Origin: NIOZ-UU13 sp049287505
Lineage (GTDB): Bacteria; Planctomycetota; Phycisphaerae; Sedimentisphaerales; Anaerobacaceae
Assembly: GCA_049287505.1 (NCBI GenBank)
Contig: JBAQFY010000108.1
Coordinates: forward strand, 1-10,510
Direction of reading: 5' to 3'
Length of the DNA: 10,510 nucleotides
The notes beneath the pieces are model-generated. The model did not search any database and had not been told where the DNA came from. It worked only from the letters and a program-made list of their open reading frames with translations. How positions within the stretch are numbered: the stretch's first letter is position 1; every line of letters starts with the position of its first letter. A program made the translations under genes and the position numbers. This document shows, piece by piece, positions 1-5,451 of this stretch.

Positions 1-815
1 ATATTATGTGCTGCAACGGGGGAGATGAGCTGTTGACTATCGCTTTTCGTGCTTTTTGTGACGGAAATCGGCCTGTTGCATATCCTGTTCCGACGTATTC
101 ACTTTATCCGGTATTAGCTAAATTGCAAGATTGCAAAGCAATTGAGGTTCCATTCGACGACGAATTCAACCTGCCTGTCAAGCTGACAAAAACCAAAGCG
201 GCTTTGACCATTATCTGCAATCCGAATGCACCGAACGGCAGCTTTATAAGTATCGACGAGATGGCTTCGTTGGCGGATGAATTGAGCGGGGTATTGCTGA
301 TTGACGAGGCTTACGTGGACTTTGCCGAGGCCAATTGCACGGGGCTGGTTAAAGACTTCGACAATGTGATTATACTTCGCTCGATGAGCAAAGGATATAG
401 TCTTGCGGGGATACGGTTTGGATATGCAATCGCCCAGCCTGACTTAATAGCGGGTTTGACGAAGGTCAAAGATTCCTATAATGTTGATGCTGTCGCTATC
501 GAAGTGGCCACAGCCGCGATAAAAGACCAAAAGTATTTCAGACAAACAACCGAAAAAGTAAAGAAGGACCGCGACATACTGGTCGCACAACTGCGCGATT
601 TGAAATTTAATGTGCCTGAAAGCTGTGCTAACTTTGTTCTCGCTGAGAAAAAAAACTGCGAAGCAGGTGAAATTTACGATAAACTGGTGCAGCGCAGGAT
701 TTATGTTAGATACTTTAACCTGCCCGGGCTAAATAATAGGCTGAGGATAAGTGTCGGCACGAGCGAACAAAACGATAAACTTATTTCGGCTTTGAAAGAA
801 ATCTTGTCGGAGTAA
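1..815 (+). CDS. hisC: Histidinol-phosphate aminotransferase, C-terminal about three quarters (5' end outside window)
   Basis: PLP-dependent class I/II aminotransferase that makes L-histidinol phosphate from imidazole-acetol phosphate and glutamate in cytosolic histidine synthesis. The reading frame is open to the left edge (first full codon at 3), so the internal ATG at 6 is not the start; roughly 85-90 N-terminal residues are missing compared with a usual length near 360. Numbering from that ATG, the sequence shows the CNGGDELL cofactor-binding turn (family form GNGSDE), NPNAPNG at 72-78, DEAYVDF at 100-106, the Schiff-base lysine K129 in SMSKGYSLAGIRFGY, and the substrate-carboxylate arginine in RLRISVGT (R247). 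The order and spacing are those of HisC rather than of general aspartate aminotransferases. Having hisB next on the same strand supports the assignment. Stop TAA at 813-815. Confidence 0.93.
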   Translation, partial: IMCCNGGDELLTIAFRAFCDGNRPVAYPVPTYSLYPVLAKLQDCKAIEVPFDDEFNLPVKLTKTKAALTIICNPNAPNGSFISIDEMASLADELSGVLLIDEAYVDFAEANCTGLVKDFDNVIILRSMSKGYSLAGIRFGYAIAQPDLIAGLTKVKDSYNVDAVAIEVATAAIKDQKYFRQTTEKVKKDRDILVAQLRDLKFNVPESCANFVLAEKKNCEAGEIYDKLVQRRIYVRYFNLPGLNNRLRISVGTSEQNDKLISALKEILSE

Positions 816-875
816 GACCAAAGACTCGAGACAAAAGACCCAAGCAAATTAGTTACAAATTAAAGAAGAAGCCGA
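816..875. repeat. Short AAAGAC-type low-complexity repeat between hisC and hisB
   Basis: Just after the hisC stop, the words AAGACC, AAGACT and AAGACC recur within about 30 nt, followed by A-rich sequence. This looks like the low-complexity intergenic filler seen in some planctomycete genomes. No promoter or terminator is evident. The repeat reading is weak because the units are short. Confidence 0.3.
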
Positions 876-895
876 ATTCCCGCTTTCGCGGGAAT
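876..895. repeat. dRS3/REP-like 20-nt perfect palindrome
   Basis: The sequence ATTCCCGC-TTTC-GCGGGAAT is a perfect 8-bp inverted repeat with a 4-nt loop. It matches the pattern ATTCCC-N8-GGGAAT known as the neisserial dRS3 element, and it continues into GACAT as such repeats often do. It lies 21 nt upstream of the hisB start codon. Its complement reads VIPAKAGI when translated, a peptide well known as an annotation artefact of this repeat class. It could act as an mRNA hairpin or a processing site between hisC and hisB. It lacks a T-run, so it is not a convincing terminator. Confidence 0.7.
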
Positions 896-916
896 GACAT
901 AAAAAAGGACGTTCTT

Positions 917-1501
917 ATGAAAGAGAGGACCGCTAAAGTTCACAGGCAGACAAAAGAAACAGACGTTACGGTTGAGCTTAATCTGGACGGCGTCGGCAAA
1001 TACGAGATTAACAGCGGCATCGGCTTTTTGGACCATATGCTCACGCACCTGAGCAAGCACAGCAAAATCGACCTGGTTGTAAAAGCCAAAGGCGACCTGG
1101 ACGTTGACGCCCACCATACGGTCGAAGATATAGCAATATGCCTCGGCGAATGCTTATTGAAAGCCCTTGGTGACAAAAAAGGTATTGCCAGATACGGGCA
1201 TAGCTCCGTGCCGATGGAGGATGCTTTGGCGAATGTATCCGTTGATTTGTCGGGCAGGGCAAACTGTGTGTATAATGTTGAGTACAGAACAGATAAGGTC
1301 GGGGATTTTGACATCGAGTGCGTAGAGGAGATGCTGCGAAGCTTTGCGAATAACGGCAAGTTTAATCTTCATATAAACGTGCCATACGGGACAAACAGCC
1401 ATCATATAGCTGAGGCTATTTTCAAGGGACTGGGTAAGGCGCTCGGTACGGCTGTCAGCATTCTCGGGACGGATGTCCCGAGCACAAAGGGGATGTTGTG
1501 A
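917..1501 (+). CDS. hisB: Imidazoleglycerol-phosphate dehydratase
   Basis: Monofunctional IGP dehydratase (194 aa, the normal size for the single-domain enzyme) that converts imidazole-glycerol phosphate to imidazole-acetol phosphate, the substrate of HisC just upstream. Metal-binding and catalytic motifs are present in order: GIGFLDHMLTHLSKHS (H40, H44), DAHHTVED (H66, H67, E70) and NSHHIAEA (N160, H162, H163, E166), plus the PM-ED-ALANVSVDLSGR block at 99-114, where the common order is PMDEALA. There is no N-terminal histidinol-phosphatase domain, unlike E. coli HisB. The ATG start is supported by AAAGGA at 904-909, 7 nt upstream, and by the family's usual N-terminus (RTAKVHRQTKETDV). The stop TGA overlaps the GTG start of ispF by 4 nt, so the two are probably co-translated. 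Confidence 0.96.
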   Translation: MKERTAKVHRQTKETDVTVELNLDGVGKYEINSGIGFLDHMLTHLSKHSKIDLVVKAKGDLDVDAHHTVEDIAICLGECLLKALGDKKGIARYGHSSVPMEDALANVSVDLSGRANCVYNVEYRTDKVGDFDIECVEEMLRSFANNGKFNLHINVPYGTNSHHIAEAIFKGLGKALGTAVSILGTDVPSTKGML

Positions 1502-2010
1502 TTGAGGAACCTAAGAGTGAATATCGAAGCGGGATAGGCACCGATATCCACAGGCTCATCGAAGGCAGGAAGCTGATGCTCGGCGGGATTTATTTGTCGT
1601 ACCCGGCCGGGCTGGCCGGCCACAGCGATGGCGATGTGGCCCTGCACGCTGTCATCGATGCTCTGCTCGGTGCGAGCGGGATGGGCGATATAGGGACGTT
1701 GTTTCCCGATACCGACCCGCGATGGAAGGATGCCGACAGCAAGGAGCTTTTGTTTATTGTAAAGGAGAGACTTGAAGAAAAACACTGGGAAGTGGTCAAT
1801 ATTGATTTGATTATACATGCAGAAGAGCCTAAGCTTGAGCCGGTCAAGGGTCAAATGAAAAGATGTATCGCAGGGCTTTTGGGTATTGATTTTACAGCGG
1901 TGAATGTCAAGGCGAAAACAAATGAGGGTCTCGGTGATATCGGGGCCGGTGAGGCAATGGCTGCTACGGCAACAGCACTTTTGAGAAAGAAGAGAAGAAG
2001 AACAATATAA
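1498..2010 (+). CDS. ispF: 2-C-methyl-D-erythritol 2,4-cyclodiphosphate synthase
   Basis: Homotrimeric zinc enzyme of the non-mevalonate (MEP) isoprenoid pathway. It cyclises CDP-methylerythritol 2-phosphate to MEcPP with release of CMP. At 170 aa it is slightly longer than the usual 155-160 because of a basic tail (KKRRRTI) and a short N-terminal extension. Visible motifs: GTDIHR (metal ligands D16, H18), GHSDGDVALHA (42-52, third ligand H50), GDIGTLFPDTDP (63-74) and the CDP-binding KAKTNEGLG (138-146). The start is GTG, chosen because it overlaps the hisB stop (GTGA), lies 5 nt after AAAGGGG at 1486-1492, and because the next in-frame ATG comes after the first metal motif. No ispD is adjacent. 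Stop TAA is followed directly by ATG. Confidence 0.95.
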   Translation: MIEEPKSEYRSGIGTDIHRLIEGRKLMLGGIYLSYPAGLAGHSDGDVALHAVIDALLGASGMGDIGTLFPDTDPRWKDADSKELLFIVKERLEEKHWEVVNIDLIIHAEEPKLEPVKGQMKRCIAGLLGIDFTAVNVKAKTNEGLGDIGAGEAMAATATALLRKKRRRTI

Positions 2011-2063
2011 ATGATAGTCGGAATGGGATTTCAGAAAACTGTAAGTGTAGAAACTGGTTTGGC

Positions 2064-2089
2064 GTTGTCGAAGCTGGTATCGAAGCTGG
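2064..2089. repeat. Left inverted-repeat arm flanking the four-helix-bundle gene
   Basis: This 26-nt arm is complementary to 2585-2560 at 22 of 26 positions (mismatches at 2072, 2076, 2084 and 2088). It contains a tandem 12-mer, TGTCGAAGCTGG then TATCGAAGCTGG. It ends 52 nt before the start of the enclosed gene. Between it and the gene are further self-complementary stretches (AAGCCG 2097-2102 with CGGCTT 2127-2132, or alternatively CCGGAT 2107-2112 with ATCCGG 2124-2129). The pairing was aligned by eye. Confidence 0.75.
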
Positions 2090-2141
2090 AGGCCTGAAGC
2101 CGAATACCGGATAAAATTCACGAATCCGGCTTTAGACAGAA

Positions 2142-2537
2142 ATGAACAATAGAAAACCAATAAGAAGTTTCAGGGATTTGGAGGTTTACCAAAATAGCTA
2201 TGCAGCATCAATTGAAGTAATCACGAAAGTTGTGCCTAAGCTTCCCAAAGAAGAACAAAATGACCTGGACAGTCAATTGCGTAGATCATCAAAGGCAATA
2301 CCTCGTTTAATAGCCGAAGGTTATTCTAAAAAACATCAAAAGAAAGGCTTTCAGAAATATCTGGATGATGCATTGGCAGAATCCAATGAGATAATTGTTT
2401 CATTGAGTCATGTGCGAGACTTATATTCAAGATTTGTAGATCCTGGGTTGTCTGAAAGGTTAATCGATACCTATGATAAATCCAGCAGGCAGATATATAA
2501 TTTAGCTAAAAGCTGGCGGGACTTTAAAGAAAGATAA
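2142..2537 (+). CDS. Four-helix-bundle protein of the S23 / 23S rRNA intervening-sequence (IVP) family
   Basis: The 131-aa protein matches the family of small four-helix-bundle proteins first found as ORFs inside intervening sequences of 23S rRNA genes (TIGR02436/PF05635). Family features seen: N-terminal SFRDLEVYQNSYAASIEVI (helix 1, about 9-27), LDSQLRRSSKAIPRLIAEG (helix 2, about 42-60), then KKGFQKYLDDALAESNEII (helix 3, about 67-85, with the conserved A-x-x-E-S-N-E type signature), and a final helix around 100-125. The length is typical. The molecular function of the family is not established. Here it is not in an rRNA gene: it lies between ispF and cysS. It is visibly more A+T-rich than both neighbours and is bracketed by inverted repeats, which suggests an acquired cassette. 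The start ATG has no clear Shine-Dalgarno, but the N-terminus fits the family. Confidence 0.9.
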   Translation: MNNRKPIRSFRDLEVYQNSYAASIEVITKVVPKLPKEEQNDLDSQLRRSSKAIPRLIAEGYSKKHQKKGFQKYLDDALAESNEIIVSLSHVRDLYSRFVDPGLSERLIDTYDKSSRQIYNLAKSWRDFKER

Positions 2538-2559
2538 TACGAGCTTCGGGTTTCCAGGG

Positions 2560-2585
2560 CGAGCATCGATACAAGCATCGACAAC
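2560..2585. repeat. Right inverted-repeat arm flanking the four-helix-bundle gene
   Basis: This arm is the complement of the left arm at 2064-2089 (22 of 26 pairs). It carries the same 12-nt tandem design: CGAGCATCGATA then CAAGCATCGACA. A further complementary patch lies inside the arms (CTTCGGG at 2544-2550 against CCTGAAG at 2093-2099). The arm starts 22 nt after the four-helix-bundle stop and ends 8 nt before the cysS ribosome-binding site (AAAAAGG, 2594-2600), so folding of the transcript could affect cysS initiation. Confidence 0.75.
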
Positions 2586-2610
2586 CTTAAACGAAAAAGG
2601 TATTTAAAAG

Positions 2611-4089
2611 ATGGGATTGAATCTTTATAACAGCCTGACGAGAAGGAAAGAGGAGTTCAAGCCGTTGAAAAAAAACAAGGTGGGTATATATGTCTGCGGG
2701 CCGACCGTATATGGGCACGCGCATCTTGGGCATGCGAAAAGTTATGTGAGCTTTGATGTGCTGGTCAGGTATCTTCGTTATCTGAATTACAATGTTACCT
2801 ACGTGCAGAATATAACGGACGTGGGTCATCTGACCGACGATGCGGACGAAGGTGAGGATAAGATTGCCGCCGCAGCAAAAAAAGAGAAAATGCATCCAAT
2901 GGCGCTGGCGGAATATTATACTCGCAGTTACTTTGAAGATATGGACAGGTTGAACTGCGTTCGGCCTGATATAAGTCCGCGAGCCAGTGGTCATATACTC
3001 GAACAGATAGGGCTGGTAACAACACTTCTGAAAAAAGGTTACGCTTATACAGTCAACGGCTCGGTGTATTTCGATGTGTCCAAGTTCAAGGAATACGGGA
3101 AACTCTCCGGCAGAAACGTCGAAGAGATGTTGGCCGGGGCGCGGGTGGAGGTTTCGCCGGATAAAAAGAACCCGGTTGATTTTGCACTCTGGAAGAAGGC
3201 CGAGCCGAACCATATTATGAAATGGCCCAGTCCGTGGGGGGCAGGCTATCCGGGCTGGCATCTGGAATGCTCGGTAATGAGCATGAAATATCTGGGCAAG
3301 ACAATCGACATCCACGGTGGCGGACTGGAAAATCAGTTCCCACATCACGAGTGCGAAATCGCCCAGTCAGAGGCGGCCAACGGCGTGCAGTTTGTTCGAT
3401 ACTGGCTGCACAATAATATGGTAACCGTTGACGGGCACAAGATGGGTAAGAGTCTGAATAATTTTATTACGCTCAAACAAGCTTTTTCAGGTACACACGA
3501 GAGACTGACCAGATACTATGACCCGCTGGCGGTAAGGCAGTTGATTTTGAACAGCCATTACAGAAGCCCGCTGGATTTTTCAGATGCGGCTCTGTTCGCG
3601 GCACAGAGCGGCTACGGGAAAATAACCGAGACGGTCAAAGCAGTACGAAAAAGAATGGACACAGCGAGAGAAGGCCCTATCGACGAGGAGATAGCAGGGC
3701 AGCTAAAACAAATGAGGGAAAAATTCGAGAATGCAATGAATGATGACTTGAATACCTCTGTTGCACTGTCAGTTATGTTTGAGCTCGTTCGGCTGGCGCA
3801 GACACTGCTTGAGGACAGCCATACAACCCAGGGAACCCTTAATTTAGTTGATGTTCTATTTGACCGGCTGGGCGGCGATTGTCTGGGCATCGTACTGGAG
3901 GAGTACCCGCAAACCGGCCCGGCTGGTGATGAGCTGATGGACAAGCTCGTCAATGTTTTGATTGAGCAGCGAAACGAAGCACGTAAAAACAGGGATTTTG
4001 CCAAGGCCGATGAGCTTCGTGCCAAGCTGGATGAAATGGGTATTGTGCTGGAAGATAGTCCTGATATAACCACCTGGAGAATGAAATGA
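2611..4089 (+). CDS. cysS: Cysteinyl-tRNA synthetase
   Basis: Class I aminoacyl-tRNA synthetase that charges tRNA-Cys in the cytosol; 492 aa, normal for the family. It shows the Rossmann catalytic core with the HIGH-type motif HLGH (38-41) after VCGPTVYGHA, and the zinc ligands C29, C220 (WHLECS), H245 and E249 (FPHHECE). The second signature reads KMGKS (277-281) instead of the common KMSKS. The C-terminal helical and anticodon-binding region includes RNEARKNRDFAKADELRAKL (454-473) and ends in a D-I-T-T-W-R motif. The ATG lies 10 nt after AAAAAGG (2594-2600). The stop TGA overlaps the ruvC ATG (ATGA), so translation is probably coupled. The gene is intact with no sign of frameshift. Confidence 0.97.
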   Translation: MGLNLYNSLTRRKEEFKPLKKNKVGIYVCGPTVYGHAHLGHAKSYVSFDVLVRYLRYLNYNVTYVQNITDVGHLTDDADEGEDKIAAAAKKEKMHPMALAEYYTRSYFEDMDRLNCVRPDISPRASGHILEQIGLVTTLLKKGYAYTVNGSVYFDVSKFKEYGKLSGRNVEEMLAGARVEVSPDKKNPVDFALWKKAEPNHIMKWPSPWGAGYPGWHLECSVMSMKYLGKTIDIHGGGLENQFPHHECEIAQSEAANGVQFVRYWLHNNMVTVDGHKMGKSLNNFITLKQAFSGTHERLTRYYDPLAVRQLILNSHYRSPLDFSDAALFAAQSGYGKITETVKAVRKRMDTAREGPIDEEIAGQLKQMREKFENAMNDDLNTSVALSVMFELVRLAQTLLEDSHTTQGTLNLVDVLFDRLGGDCLGIVLEEYPQTGPAGDELMDKLVNVLIEQRNEARKNRDFAKADELRAKLDEMGIVLEDSPDITTWRMK

Positions 4090-4571
4090 GGATACTCGGT
4101 ATCGACCCGGGTTTGCAGGTCTGCGGATATGCCTGTTTGGAGACGGGCGAGGATAAGGAAAAGCTAATTGAAGCAGGCGTTATCCGCACAGAGTCCGGCT
4201 CAGCCATAGAGCAAAAATTGAACAGGATAGCTGAAGATACCCAGTTGCTTCTGGAAAATTTCAAGCCCGACATTGTAGCAGTGGAAGAGTTGTACTCACA
4301 CTACGTACATCCGAAGACAGCGATATTGATGGGACACGCAAGAGGTGTTATACTGCAGAGGTGCGCCCAGGCGGCAGTTGAGGTCAGAAGCTTTAGCGCG
4401 ACGCGTATAAAAAAATCAATTACCGGCAACGGCAGGGCATCGAAGGAACAGGTGCAAAGAACTATTCAAACGATTTTACGCCTGCCGCAGATACCGGAGC
4501 CGAACGATGTGGCCGATGCCATAGCGGCGGCGCTGTGCTGTGCAAATTCGATAAACAGTATCGTTATCTGA
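4086..4571 (+). CDS. ruvC: Holliday junction resolvase RuvC (crossover junction endodeoxyribonuclease)
   Basis: Dimeric, magnesium-dependent nuclease that cuts four-way DNA junctions in concert with RuvAB during recombinational repair. The 161-aa protein is a little shorter than the E. coli enzyme. The four acidic catalytic residues of the RNase H-like fold are in place: D7 in MRILGIDPGL, E67 in VAVEELY, and D141 and D144 in EPNDVADAIAAAL. The conserved GHARGVIL (83-90) and a basic DNA-contacting stretch (RIKKSITGNGRASKEQVQ, 107-124) are also present. The start overlaps the end of cysS by 4 nt. ruvA and ruvB follow on the same strand, giving a complete ruvCAB set. Confidence 0.96.
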   Translation: MRILGIDPGLQVCGYACLETGEDKEKLIEAGVIRTESGSAIEQKLNRIAEDTQLLLENFKPDIVAVEELYSHYVHPKTAILMGHARGVILQRCAQAAVEVRSFSATRIKKSITGNGRASKEQVQRTIQTILRLPQIPEPNDVADAIAAALCCANSINSIVI

Positions 4572-4633
4572 TAAATGACACTCAAAAAACCATCAAAATA
4601 GTAAATATAAAATAATCAGTAGTAAATTGATAT

Positions 4634-5263
4634 ATGATAGCCAGCATTGAAGGAAAACTCGTCAAGCTTGACAGCGATTGCTGCCTGGTGCAGGTCGGGG
4701 CGGTCGGCTATGAAGTAATGCTGCCAAGCTATTGCGTAAATGCTCTGTCCGGCGAGGTCGGCTCGGATATTTTTCTCTGCACTATGGAATACTATGAGGG
4801 TGCTCCGGGCGGCGGAAATCTGATACCAAGAATGGTTGGTTTCTTAAACGCTGGCGAGAGGGACTTTTTCACCAAATATATTAGCGTCAAAGGAATGGGC
4901 ATAAAAAAAGGACTACGGTCGTTGAGCATCCCAATAGCTACCATCGCGGCGGCAATAGAGAACGCCGATGACAAGACGCTGATGTCACTGCCGTTGATAG
5001 GCAGAAGGATGGCTCAGCAAATTATCGCCGAGCTAAAGGGCAAACTGCAAACTTTCGCAGTTGGAGCCGAACCAGCCAGACTGATGGAGGGTGCATTCAG
5101 GCCATTCCAGATTGAGGCCTTGGAGATTCTTATCGTCTGGGGCGAAAAAAGAAACGAAGCAATGGAGCTGGTTGAATTGGCCTGTCGGAAACATCCCGAT
5201 ATAAATTCGGCTGAGGCACTTGTGCCTCTGGTATATAGGTTAAAACAGGGAGTAGAAGTTTAA
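4634..5263 (+). CDS. ruvA: Holliday junction branch migration protein RuvA
   Basis: Tetrameric junction-binding subunit that loads the RuvB motors onto four-way DNA; 209 aa, typical length. Domain I is an OB fold (about 1-68, MIASIEGKLVKLDSDCCLVQVGAVGYEV). Domain II has two helix-hairpin-helix motifs, SVKGMGIKKGLRSL (84-97) and SLPLIGRRMAQQIIAELKGKL (118-138). Domain III (about 158-206, FQIEALEILIVWG onward) is the RuvB-binding module. Compared with proteobacterial RuvA, the usual 'REDA..LYGF' loop is replaced by a longer EYYEGAPGGGNLIPRMVGF (52-70), and the second hairpin reads LPLIGRRMAQQ where many have LPGIGKKTAER. This style fits planctomycete RuvA. The gene is separated from ruvC by 62 A+T-rich nt, and no clear Shine-Dalgarno precedes the ATG. 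Confidence 0.93.
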   Translation: MIASIEGKLVKLDSDCCLVQVGAVGYEVMLPSYCVNALSGEVGSDIFLCTMEYYEGAPGGGNLIPRMVGFLNAGERDFFTKYISVKGMGIKKGLRSLSIPIATIAAAIENADDKTLMSLPLIGRRMAQQIIAELKGKLQTFAVGAEPARLMEGAFRPFQIEALEILIVWGEKRNEAMELVELACRKHPDINSAEALVPLVYRLKQGVEV

Positions 5264-5267
5264 AAAA

Positions 5268-5451
5268 GGAAATACGAAATTCGAATAACGAAATCCGAAA
5301 CAAATCCGAATGACCAAATGACTAAAATTCGAAATCGAATATTTGAAATTTGAATTTTGAGATTGATTCCACCGCAAGATGTCCTCCGTAAGGAGGACTT
5401 AGGACTGCGGAGAATTTCGAAATTTGATATTCGGATTTTTGGTTTTGTATT
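5268..5451. repeat. Large imperfect palindromic repeat filling the ruvA-ruvB gap
   Basis: The gap between ruvA and ruvB is one composite palindrome. The centre is a perfect GTCCTCC-GTAA-GGAGGAC hairpin (5381-5398) with a GNRA-type loop. Around it, CCGCA (5372-5376) pairs with TGCGG (5406-5410). The outer arms are A+T-rich: 5335-5357 pairs imperfectly with 5413-5435, and AATCCGAA (5292-5299 and 5303-5310) matches TTCGGATT (5430-5437). Low-complexity 'ATTCGAAAT / AATCCGAA' units of this sort are, as I recall, dispersed in planctomycete genomes. The repeat reaches right up to the ruvB ATG. There is no transposase, so if mobile it is non-autonomous. Confidence 0.75.

Noticed and set aside
860..1117. 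Minus-strand open frame whose end reads VIPAKAGI.
   Set aside because: It is the known translation artefact of the dRS3-like palindrome fused to the antisense of hisB.
1402..2160. Long minus-strand open frame opposite ispF.
   Set aside because: It is antisense to a clear ispF with all motifs intact, and its translation has no domain-like character.
2586..2610. Target-site duplications at the edges of the inverted-repeat cassette.
   Set aside because: No matching short direct repeat was found outside the two arms, so a transposition signature cannot be claimed.
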